DNA from: a virus | Strand: one strand, 5' to 3' | Virus record (IMG/VR): IMGVR_UViG_3300042430_000568 | Coordinates: 1 to 24,213 of that record | Length of the DNA: 24,213 nucleotides | The notes under the pieces: generated by a model | The model's database searches: none | The model's input: only the letters and a program-made list of their open reading frames with translations | What the model was told of the DNA's origin: nothing | Translations under genes and position numbers: made by a program | Shown here: one piece after another, positions 3,581-12,300 of the stretch | How positions within the stretch are numbered: the first letter of the stretch is position 1 | Layout of the letters: every line of letters begins with the position of its first letter

Positions 3581-4328
3581 AGTTTGCTGGGGGTAGCGGG
3601 GTGCTTGCTGTAGTTAGCGATTAAAGATAGGGAACGATGTTGTTGCATTTGCAACTATCTTTCCTAGGTGCGTAGCAACAAGCAACTGGGGTATCTGCCG
3701 AGGCACTCCCCCCTATATATATATCATACTGTTGAGAGAGGGTTTCACTCTTTTGCCTGGTTTGGTGGTGTGTGACTCTGAGTGGGGGTTGACTACTGTG
3801 CGTGGTTAAAGTGTGTTGGCTCTTGAAGCGGATGGAGCCTAGAGTTTTACGTATGGTCCGAGCCGTTGCACGTTCTGTGCAATTCACAGGCTGGAGACAA
3901 ACAGCCTTAGTAAAAGAAAAAAGGAAAAAAGAAAAAGTCACCCGAATGGTTTTACTAGCAGTACCAACTTGCTCACGTCTTCTTTGTGACCAACCGCAGC
4001 GAAGCAAGGGCGGTAGCCCTAACCAGAACAACCAGCCATCTAGATGTGTTAACTCCCCCCACGGTTTACCACTCAAAGTGGATGGTCGCCGTAGCCAAGA
4101 TTTTAAGCCGACACCAAAAGGTCTACGAGATGACGTTCGTAACGCTGCTTGTCCCACTTACACAACAGGGGCATCAACTACTTAATGAGGCTTGGTTGCA
4201 GGGAACATCAACCCACGTTCCCGTGTATTAAATGCGCCGCATCATGCAACCGATGTACCGCCATGCCTGCCTTGCCGATATCCCATCGGGGAGGACTTGT
4301 GAAGTTGTAGACGAGTGTACACCTCATC
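3581..4328. other. Gene-free divergent region
   Basis: About 750 nt without a convincing gene lie between the leftward and rightward arms. Visible structure: a hairpin GTTGC-ATTT-GCAAC flanked by AAAGATAG and CTATCTTT (3623-3662); a nearby GCAACAA (3675-3681) that could compete for the same strand; a TA-repeat (3714-3724); TTGCAC-GTTCT-GTGCAA (3866-3882); a purine-rich tract (about 3912-3938); GGGAAC-N10-GTTCCC (about 4200-4221); and CCGAT-ATCCC-ATCGG (about 4277-4291). Open frames here (for example 3832-4185 plus, 3621-4157 minus) lack ribosome sites and look non-coding. The region could hold a packaging site, an origin or a structured RNA. Confidence 0.5.
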
Positions 4329-4337
4329 TGATACTCT
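4329..4337 (+). promoter_or_regulatory. -10 region of a probable leaderless promoter
   Basis: TGATAC/TACTCT lies 6-9 nt before the ATG at 4344, and no ribosome binding site precedes that ATG. A TTGTAG-like -35 lies 18 bp upstream of TGATAC. Transcription would begin at or next to the start codon, the leaderless arrangement common in actinobacteria. Confidence 0.5.
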
Positions 4338-4343
4338 TGCAAC

Positions 4344-4874
4344 ATGGCAGCAAAAAAGAAACCAGCATCAGCAGCAGACTTCCGTAAAGCAGAAGAAGCA
4401 AGCAAGAAGAAGCCATCTATTCAGACCACAGCAACCTACAAAGGTCAAAAGGTTGATTGGCAAACACCAAAGCCTGTCGCTGGTAACACAGTTAAACCAG
4501 CGAAATCAACACTCCGCAGCGGCGGTAAACTTTCCGAAGCACAAAACATCGCCCGTGGTATTGCTGTTGGCGGTCCAGTCATTAAATCGCTTGTAGGAAA
4601 AATTGTTAGCGGAACCGCACCTAAAGTAACGGGCAGTGCCTTAACAGGTAAAGGTACCTACACCACACCTAATCCTTCTGTCGCAAACAGTTATTCTTCT
4701 GCAAGTTCTTCATCTTTGATGGGCAAAGGTTCCTACTCAGGTAGCGCCAACGCAGCAGGAAGTTATTCGTCTATCCGAGGCATGAACGTTTCTGGGAAAA
4801 CTGTCCTTCAAGAAGATTTAGGTATCCCTATCGCAATAGGTGCGGTTCTTTCTAAGAAGAAAAAGAAGAAGTAA
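4344..4874 (+). CDS. Lys/Ser-rich low-complexity phage protein (176 aa)
   Basis: This is the first gene of the rightward structural block, starting MAAKKKPASAADFRKAEEASKKKPS. Both ends are strongly basic, and the last residues are LSKKKKKK. The middle is Gly/Ser/Thr-rich with repeated MGKGSYSG/TGKGTY-like units (about residues 95-140) and one hydrophobic stretch, ARGIAVGGPVIKSLVGKIVSG (about 70-90). No enzyme motif is present. Basic low-complexity proteins next to terminase genes may bind DNA or be carried in the virion, but that is inference. The start has no ribosome site, which agrees with leaderless translation. The stop overlaps the next start (TAATG). Confidence 0.8.
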   Translation: MAAKKKPASAADFRKAEEASKKKPSIQTTATYKGQKVDWQTPKPVAGNTVKPAKSTLRSGGKLSEAQNIARGIAVGGPVIKSLVGKIVSGTAPKVTGSALTGKGTYTTPNPSVANSYSSASSSSLMGKGSYSGSANAAGSYSSIRGMNVSGKTVLQEDLGIPIAIGAVLSKKKKKK

Positions 4875-5134
4875 TGCCCCAAGACCCTCGTCTTAAACGA
4901 GCAGGTGTCACTGGTTTCAACAAACCAAAGGCAACACCCAGTCACCCAACGAAGTCACACGTAGTTGTAGCCAAAGTAGGCGACCAGGTGAAAACAATTC
5001 GGTTTGGTCAACAAGGTGTAAAAGGTTCACCAGAAGGTTCGGCTAGGAACAAAGCGTTCAAAGCCCGCCACGCTGGTAACATATCCAAAGGAAAAATGTC
5101 TGCCGCATACTGGGCTGACAAAGTTAAGTGGTAA
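4874..5134 (+). CDS. Small basic conserved phage protein (86 aa)
   Basis: The gene begins at the ATG of a TAATG junction with the previous gene. The product is basic and carries two motifs: KTIRFGQQGVKGSP (about residues 40-53) and, at the C-terminus, AFKARHAGNISKGKMSAAYW followed by ADKVKW. From memory this RFGQQG...KARH...AAYW...W pattern is widespread in small proteins of marine and freshwater phages near packaging genes, and it resembles a short domain of giant DNA viruses; its function is not established. The conserved Trp/Arg/His pattern suggests nucleic acid or metal contact. Its position just before the terminase suggests a packaging or virion role. Confidence 0.8.
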   Translation: MPQDPRLKRAGVTGFNKPKATPSHPTKSHVVVAKVGDQVKTIRFGQQGVKGSPEGSARNKAFKARHAGNISKGKMSAAYWADKVKW

Positions 5135-5140
5135 ACCCGT

Positions 5141-7117
5141 ATGGGAACAAAACGAACTGTATCCCCTGCGGATAAAGCCAAATTCTTTGCAGCCATCACT
5201 GCTGGACAAACAATCACCCAAGCATCTAGGACTGCTGGCATCCATGTTAATACTGGTTCCAAGTGGGTAGCGAAAGCAAAAGCAGCCGAGGCTCTCCGTA
5301 AAGAAACAGACGCTAAAGCAGCCAAGGTAAGACGCAACGAGGGTGGCGAGCAACGTGATGAATACAACGCCTTCATGGATGCAATTGATTTGCCATCTGC
5401 TGTACCTGACGACAGGCTATGCCCTGAAGCGCAACACGGCAAAGAAGACTTTGCTTTCTTCCGTGAGTATTACCTAGGACGTGTCCCATCCCCGTGGCAA
5501 GTAGAAGCCGCACTAGAACTAGTAAAACTTCTAGAGTCCGAAGAAAAAGAATTCGTTGTAGTGAACGTCCCCCCAGGTGCGGGCAAGTCCACCCTGTTCC
5601 ACGATGTTGCTGTATGGGCGATTGTTCGTGACCGAAAAATCCGTATCATGATTGGGTCTGTATCACAAAACATGGCGAAGTTGTACTCCCGCCGTATCCG
5701 TGAAACACTTGAACGTCCTATGCCTATCCAGCCAGACCCCCAACTGGTACGCAAAGGATTAGCACAAGACGCACAAGGATGCCTATCAATTGACTACGGC
5801 AGGTTCAAACCAACCGATAAAGGTGCATTGTGGCGAGCCGATGAGTTTGTAGTGGAACAACTAGATGGGAATGGACTTGACAACAAGGAACCGACTGTTC
5901 GTGCTTACGGTATTGAAGCAGAGTTCATCGGACATCGTGCCGACCTCTGCCTATTTGACGACGTGGCTTCACCTGATAACGCCCGTGAATCTGTCGCCAG
6001 AGATAAACTTCTTGAAAGATGGGACAACGTGGCAGAAGCACGTTGCGACCCAGGTGGGCTACTGGCGGTTGTTGGACAGCGCCTCGGACCAGGCGACCTA
6101 TACGCACACTGTCTCTCCAAAGTTGCTTATGACTTGGATGATGAAGATTATGACGGGTCGGACATAATCACACCTGAACAAGTGGAATCAATGGAACCAT
6201 TGAAGTCACAAAAATACAAGCACATCATTTATCAGGCGTATTACCCTGACCTTGACACAGGGAAAGAGTCACGACGGTTTGACGCACCCCCATATCCTGA
6301 CGGTCCACTCCTAGAACCCAAACGTCTACCCTGGAAAGACCTGTCATTTATCCGATATAACAAACCTGAAGTGTTTGAAGTGGTGTATCAGCAGGGAGAG
6401 TTGGATTTAGACGCATACCTTATTGACAGGGTGTGGATTAACGGCGGTATGGGCGCAGATGGTGTCCAATATCAGGGCTGTATTGACCATGAACGTGGAC
6501 ATGGCGAGATTCCCCCAGGTTTAGCCCCACCTGTCCTGTCTATTGTGGCGGTTGACCCCAGCCCCACAATGTTTTGGGCGTTGACATGGATTCTGTACCA
6601 GCCAGAAACCAATCTGTACCACGTTATTGACATTGAACGATGCAAACTAACAGCCGAAGACCTGCTCGGCTACAACACCACCACAGGTGAATACTCAGGA
6701 ATCATGGATGACTGGCAAGAACGGTCTTTACGCATGGGATACCCCATCTCGCATTGGGTTGTGGAGATTAACGCAGCCCAACGTTTCCTTTTAGCGCACG
6801 ACTTTGTACGCAAATGGCAGTCCAGCCGTGGTGTCAACGTAGTTCCACACACCACATCCCGTAACAAACTGGATGAAAAGATGGGTGTTGAAGCCCTACT
6901 CCCGCAGGTATTCCGTACTGGTGCTATCCGTCTACCCCATATGCGTGGTAACTGGAAGACCCTTGCTGCTGTGGAAGAACTAACGAAATGGACGAGAGAT
7001 AAAAAGTCTGGCACTGACATTGTGATGTCTATGTGGATGGCTGTCTTGAACATCCCGAACCTGACACAGATGAAGTTACCTCCCCGCCAGTGGCGACCAT
7101 CGTGGCTCAACTCCTAG
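5141..7117 (+). CDS. terL: Terminase large subunit with N-terminal HTH
   Basis: This is the DNA-packaging motor that cuts concatemeric DNA and pumps it through the portal. Residues 8-48 (SPADKAKFFAAI to SKWVAKAKA) form a helix-turn-helix like those of small terminases. The ATPase follows: Walker A PPGAGKST at 144-151, Walker B LCLFDD at 269-274 and a VVGQRLGPGDL coupling segment near 310-320. The C-terminal RNase H-like nuclease shows IVAVDPSP (Asp472), HWVVEINAAQ (Glu542) and SGTDIVMSMWMA (Asp626), the expected acidic triad. At 658 aa it is longer than a typical terminase, largely because of the HTH extension. No separate small-terminase gene is evident in the window. Start at ATG 5141, 6 nt after the previous stop. 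Confidence 0.95.
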   Translation: MGTKRTVSPADKAKFFAAITAGQTITQASRTAGIHVNTGSKWVAKAKAAEALRKETDAKAAKVRRNEGGEQRDEYNAFMDAIDLPSAVPDDRLCPEAQHGKEDFAFFREYYLGRVPSPWQVEAALELVKLLESEEKEFVVVNVPPGAGKSTLFHDVAVWAIVRDRKIRIMIGSVSQNMAKLYSRRIRETLERPMPIQPDPQLVRKGLAQDAQGCLSIDYGRFKPTDKGALWRADEFVVEQLDGNGLDNKEPTVRAYGIEAEFIGHRADLCLFDDVASPDNARESVARDKLLERWDNVAEARCDPGGLLAVVGQRLGPGDLYAHCLSKVAYDLDDEDYDGSDIITPEQVESMEPLKSQKYKHIIYQAYYPDLDTGKESRRFDAPPYPDGPLLEPKRLPWKDLSFIRYNKPEVFEVVYQQGELDLDAYLIDRVWINGGMGADGVQYQGCIDHERGHGEIPPGLAPPVLSIVAVDPSPTMFWALTWILYQPETNLYHVIDIERCKLTAEDLLGYNTTTGEYSGIMDDWQERSLRMGYPISHWVVEINAAQRFLLAHDFVRKWQSSRGVNVVPHTTSRNKLDEKMGVEALLPQVFRTGAIRLPHMRGNWKTLAAVEELTKWTRDKKSGTDIVMSMWMAVLNIPNLTQMKLPPRQWRPSWLNS

Positions 7118-7161
7118 TAATGTGTTAGCCTTTACTCGTTTCCGTTACACAAAAGGTCAGT

Positions 7162-9024
7162 ATGAGAACAGTTGAAGAAATAGTTGACCTATACCGAGAG
7201 CGTGTCACCGCCCAAGGTCCTATTCTTTCCCAGATGCGCCAAGTACGCCAACTTGCCAATGGCGACATTGTTGTTCCCCTCAACGAATTAGACCGTAACA
7301 CCAAGTCTTCGGTAGCAAACCTGCTTGTTCAAGGTCTTGACCAGATGAGTATGCGTGTCGCATCAACGATGCCGTCACCTTATTTCCCTGCTATGCGTGA
7401 AGGACAAGACCGTTCCATGCAGTTGGCTCGTGACCGCAAGCGAGCAATGCTTGCTATCTGGGACCAGAACCGTATGGGTATGAAGATGCGTCGTCGTGCC
7501 CGCCACCTCCTTGCATATAGCAACTCACCTGTATATATCAAACCTAACTTTGATAAGCGAATCCCAGAATGGCAGTTGCGTAACCCGCTTGATACCTTCC
7601 CTGCCCCCATCGCAGACACAGACAACCCTGTCCCAGAGAACGTAATCTTCTCATATAGTCGTACATATTCATGGCTTGCACACAACTTTGGTGATGCAAT
7701 TAACGGTCAACTCCGTGTTGGACAGCCACGACCAGACGACATGTTCACGATTCTTGAATATGTTTGTGCAAACGAAATCGTCATGCTTGCAATGGGCTAC
7801 GAAAAAGACCGTGACCCTGTTAGCGGTACCTACTACATGGGTGCGCCAGCCGTAGAACTATCCCGCATCGTCAACCGCACAGGGATGCCACTAGTTATTG
7901 TCCCTCAGCGCATCACTCTTGATAAGCCACATGGACAGTTTGATGGTCTTCTTGGTATGTACTACACACGTGCCCGTCTTCAGGCACTCACCGAAATCGC
8001 TATTGAACGTGGCATCTTCCCCGATGAATACCTTATTGCACGTCCTGGTGAGAACCCAGAAATCATGCAGATTGCAGATGGCAAGTCTGGACAGTTGGGT
8101 GTTGTTAAGGGTGGCGACATTCAACAGTTGCAGTCAAACCCTGGCTACAAAACAGACGTAGCATTGGACCGTTTGGAACGTCAAGAGCGTTTAGAGGGTG
8201 CTATCCCTGCTGAGTTCGGTGGAGAATCAGGTAGCAACATCCGTACAGGTCGCCGTGGTGACAGTGTATTGGCAGCAACCGTTGACTTCCGAGTACAAGA
8301 AGCACAAGAAATCTTTGCCTCATCTATCAACGAAGAAGATAAAGTTGCTATCGCAATTGAAAAAGCCTATTGGGGTTCCACCGCTAAGTCTTTCTTCATG
8401 CCAGGCATGGGCGGCGGCATCAAGGATTACACACCAAACAAACTGTGGGAAACAGATTTCCACTATGTCGCATACTCGGCTGCTGGCTCCGACGTAAATA
8501 GTCTCATCGTTGGATTGGGTCAGCGTCTTGGTACAGGACTTATGTCTAAGGAATCTGCTCGTGAAGCAGACCCGCTTATCTCTGACCCAGAGTTGGAGAA
8601 AGACCGCATCGTTGCCGAAGGTATTGAAGCAGCATTGTTGTCTTCTATCCAGGCACAGGCAGCAGACCCGAATGGTCCATACCAGCCTGATGACCTTGCA
8701 TATATTGCATCGCAGGTTCAGTCAAACAAGATGACTTTGCCGCAGGCAATTATGGCTGCACAGAAACGAGCGCAAGAACGACAGGCAACACCTGCCCCTG
8801 CTGGCGCACCAGAAACAATGCCAGGTTTGGCACCACCAGGCATGGGCGCTGAACAACCAATGGGTCCACCTGAAGGACCTGGCGGTTTGGAAGCAATGCT
8901 CGCACAACTAGGTGGAGGAGGCGGTATGCCTCCAGGTATGGGCGCACCTCCTGCTGGAGCATCAGCACAACCAGGTTCTCCTGGCTCAGTTCTTAGCCTT
9001 GCTGGACGACTCGGAGGAGCATAA
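7162..9024 (+). CDS. Portal protein
   Basis: This is the probable dodecameric portal at the packaging vertex. It follows terL directly, and the 620-aa size and all-helical/beta mix suit a portal. An AAAAGGTCAGT ribosome site precedes the ATG. The N-terminus is helical (EEIVDLYRERV); the middle shows DTFPAPIADTDNPVPENVIFS and the C-terminal third has GAIPAEFGGESGSNIRTGRRGD, segments like those of portals from short-tailed and metagenomic actinophages. Residues about 540-615 are Pro/Gly/Met/Ala-rich and probably disordered. Assignment rests on position, size and general pattern rather than a single diagnostic motif. The stop overlaps the next start (TAATG). Confidence 0.85.
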   Translation: MRTVEEIVDLYRERVTAQGPILSQMRQVRQLANGDIVVPLNELDRNTKSSVANLLVQGLDQMSMRVASTMPSPYFPAMREGQDRSMQLARDRKRAMLAIWDQNRMGMKMRRRARHLLAYSNSPVYIKPNFDKRIPEWQLRNPLDTFPAPIADTDNPVPENVIFSYSRTYSWLAHNFGDAINGQLRVGQPRPDDMFTILEYVCANEIVMLAMGYEKDRDPVSGTYYMGAPAVELSRIVNRTGMPLVIVPQRITLDKPHGQFDGLLGMYYTRARLQALTEIAIERGIFPDEYLIARPGENPEIMQIADGKSGQLGVVKGGDIQQLQSNPGYKTDVALDRLERQERLEGAIPAEFGGESGSNIRTGRRGDSVLAATVDFRVQEAQEIFASSINEEDKVAIAIEKAYWGSTAKSFFMPGMGGGIKDYTPNKLWETDFHYVAYSAAGSDVNSLIVGLGQRLGTGLMSKESAREADPLISDPELEKDRIVAEGIEAALLSSIQAQAADPNGPYQPDDLAYIASQVQSNKMTLPQAIMAAQKRAQERQATPAPAGAPETMPGLAPPGMGAEQPMGPPEGPGGLEAMLAQLGGGGGMPPGMGAPPAGASAQPGSPGSVLSLAGRLGGA

Positions 9025-9395
9025 TGGCTGACTACGCAAACCGTAGCGATTTAAGAAACCCTGTAGCAAAAATGGCTGCAACAGGACAAACATATGGAGA
9101 AGCAGGTCAACAACTTGACGCACAATCTGCTGTCCCTATGGGTGCATCACCTGGAGATATGCAAGCACAGGCTGCTACCCGTATGCCTGGACCTATGCCT
9201 GGGTCTGTTGTTGATTTAAACGCACCAACACAACGCCCTGATATGCCGATGAACAACAACTTCATGGCTGACATGCCACCACAAAAGTATTCTTTTGGTG
9301 ACCCAGTGATGGACCAAATCAAAGAGTTGTACTACGCATACCCTAATGATGACCTCGCACAATTAATCGCCGCATACGATAGGTACTTTCGTTGA
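9024..9395 (+). CDS. Hypothetical structural-block protein (123 aa)
   Basis: A GGAGGAGCATA ribosome site and a TAATG overlap with the portal gene define the start (MADYANRSDLRNPVAKMAATG). The first 80 residues are Ala/Gln/Met/Pro-rich and probably disordered. The last 40 form helices (GDPVMDQIKELYYAYPNDDLAQLIAAYDRYFR). The layout resembles a linker or chaperone for the giant protein encoded next, but no function is recognised. Its stop TGA overlaps the TTG start of the giant gene. Confidence 0.8.
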   Translation: MADYANRSDLRNPVAKMAATGQTYGEAGQQLDAQSAVPMGASPGDMQAQAATRMPGPMPGSVVDLNAPTQRPDMPMNNNFMADMPPQKYSFGDPVMDQIKELYYAYPNDDLAQLIAAYDRYFR

Positions 9396-12300
9396 GACTA
9401 AATGATATTTTCCCAGGCAAAGATGAAAACAATGCTTTGGGGGCAATGAAAGATTATGTAGACAAAAACGCTGCATACGCTAACTCTGTTTCTAACCGTA
9501 GACTGTTTGGAGAAATTACTCCTGAGGCTAAAGCAATCGGAGAAAAATCTAAGTTAGAGGCTGAAAGATATGGTGCTATTCATAAGATGGCTCCACACTT
9601 AACGCCTGGTGTTGTTTTATCTTTGGTTAGTTCTGGGGCGAGCGACCAGGTTGTTGCCAAGGTTGGTCTTGCTGCGTTGGCTGTTGAAAAAGAAAAAGCG
9701 GAACAGGAAGATAATGACCGCAATATTTTAGGTGACGCTTATGCAGTCCTTAAAACAGGTACACGTTGGGTTGGAATGACAGCGAACAGTGCTTTGGATT
9801 TTGCTAATACTGCTGCAACTTCCACATTTTTTGATGCTGCAAATTCACCAGAACAAGGTAAGTTCCTTAAATGGAATCCTAAGAACCCTTTCCGTTCTGG
9901 TGTTTTTGCTTCAACAGAACTTGGCGCAGCAATCGCAAACCCAACTGATACTGGAACAGGAATTTTTGGTATCGGTGGGGAAGCAGCACAATACAAATCA
10001 CGCAAACAAATGGAATTCGCTGGTTCAATCCCGTTAACCATTGAGGCTGGAGCAGCAGAAAATACAGCGTTCCAAGCAGACCCAGACCAAATCAATACTC
10101 TTGCTATGCAGATTCTTGCAACAAAAGATATTACTTATGAAGAAGCATATGACGAAGCAAACAGAATGATTCGTTCTGAAGCACGTCAGGCTTTAACTTT
10201 TTCTGGTATCGCACCTTTAAGCAATTTTATTCCAAACATAGGTTCATTCAAAATTGGGGTTGACCCAAATAGCAGGATGCCAGTTTTGAGCATAGAAAAA
10301 TTTGAATTTGGTGATATCGGAACACCAGAATATGCAATGACATCTGCTGTTGCAACTTTGGCTTTGGCTGCTGTTCTTCCTGATGCCACTGTTGCTGCAT
10401 GGAGAAACGTTGCAAAGCCGTTGTACTCATACGGTAAAGGAATCAAGTATGTAGATGAAGCGGGTAACTTCACTATGGATTCCCGCAACATTGCACAAAA
10501 CGGTGCTGAAGCAGAGTTCATGGCAAAGATGGATTCTTTAAACGTTATGGTTAACGACTTTGAAGTTGCTGGTATTTCTGCTGCTGACGAGGCTGTTGAA
10601 ATGTTGACACCAGAACCAGGAACATGGTGGCATGGTTCTCGTGGTTCTGGTCCTGCCGACGGAAACTTTTTAGGCATTGAAGACCCTCGTGCCCCAGTAG
10701 GAGAACACCATCTTTACGGTCCTGGTTTGTACCTAACAGAAGCAAACCTTATGGGAACAACGTATGTTTCTCTAAATGCTGATGGCACAAGAGAGTTGCT
10801 CACTCAGGAAGAAGCAATACTTCGTGGACTGGTTCCAAAAGTAAACCCCGATGCAATTGATATACCAACCGTTCGCATGGGTCTCCCAGCATCAGAAGTT
10901 CCAGAAGGTGTTGAACCTGGGACATTGTTTAGGTTTAGGGAAATGGAGGATTACAACCCATCCTTGCTGAATCCAGAGTACGGGTTGAGTGGTCAAGCAG
11001 AAGAAAGTTTTGTTTCACAACTTGCAGATTTGTGGGTTGATTCAAAAAACCCACAAATTACTGGTTTGGAATTACTCGGCAGTGAAGACCCAGTAACAAA
11101 ACTATTCACAACATTGGGTATTGAAGATATTGTAAAAACTAGTCACGACAGAATTGTGCAAGACCTTTTAACAAAAGGCATTTCACACACACACGGTACT
11201 GTGGGAGCAGGTCTTGTTACTTCAAATCTTCAAGAATCTTTAACAATAAAAATTAGAAATGGTGAATTAAACGATTTTTTCAACAGCGAATTCACTTTAA
11301 CTGCTAATGCAGTGCAGACACGATTGGTGAATCATTTATCTGAATTCGCAATTCAATTTGGTCGTGCGCCTTCCTCTATTGATGAACTTAAATCTTTCAA
11401 AGGAACAATGTCATTTGACGACATAACAACAAAACCAATTTCTATTGCCAATGGCGACGACGTTCTCAGAACAGATACTTTACCGTATCTGGGAATAGAC
11501 GAAGATTCATTTACATTGCCAAACAGAACAAGGCTTAGTTCAATTTTTGATTCTGATATTAACGACATTTACGCTGCACATGCAAAGGCTATGGAAGAAG
11601 CAACCGCAAATGGTCAACCATACATTGGGCTTAATAAATGGCTTGATGAAAACCCAACGATTAAACAAAAATACGATTTGTTTAGGGAAATGAGCAGTCT
11701 TCATCGTGACCCAAGAGTTGCGTATTCTCCACATTTGGGAGACTTTGTAAACGGCAATTTTAAAAGTTTATTTTATTCTTCTTCTGAATCTCTTTACCCT
11801 CTTATGGACACAGACGATTTGACATCAGGGCTTCGTTCTGTTGTAGAGCAATCAATGTTTGAATTGTCTGACAGATTCAACCCTATTGTTTCCGAACGAA
11901 TTCAAAGAATGAACATTGATGATGTCACTAAACAAACATTAGAAGATGTATCAACAAAAAATCTTTCTCATCCAGGCATTGAAGATATGCCTATTTGGTC
12001 TGCTGGTACACCGCAGACACGACGTTCTTGGCTCACTGTAAATGAATGGCTTGCAAGAAACGGCATTGACGGCTACATGCACCAAGGTGGCAATGTTGCT
12101 GGTCAAGGAACATACCTTCACCGTGTAAGAGTTTTATTTGACCCAATGAAACACCTTGACGTTGCTGATGTTTTAACAGGCGAACGCCTACCAGTGAACG
12201 AAGCAATTAACAAGATGCGTGAATCAGGTGAACTCGCAACACGTGCAGGAGAACTTCGCACACAGGCAGATGAACTCCAAGCAATGCGTGACGCTGGTCA

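Noticed and set aside
3621-4157. Minus-strand frame of 178 aa in the divergent region
   Set aside because: It runs through the hairpins and TA-repeat, has no ribosome site and shows no protein-like pattern.
3802-4185. Plus-strand frame of 127 aa in the divergent region
   Set aside because: It has no ribosome site or recognisable motif, and its composition is erratic. The overlapping frame at 3986-4231 is equally open, so neither is favoured.
4293-4311. Tiny upstream frame GTG-AAG-TTG-TAG after a GGGGAGG
   Set aside because: A three-codon frame next to a strong ribosome-like sequence is suggestive but too short to support, and the probable transcription start lies downstream of it.
3581-4343. 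tRNA or other standard RNA gene in the gene-free region
   Set aside because: I found no T-arm GTTCRANNC, D-arm or CCA pattern on either strand.
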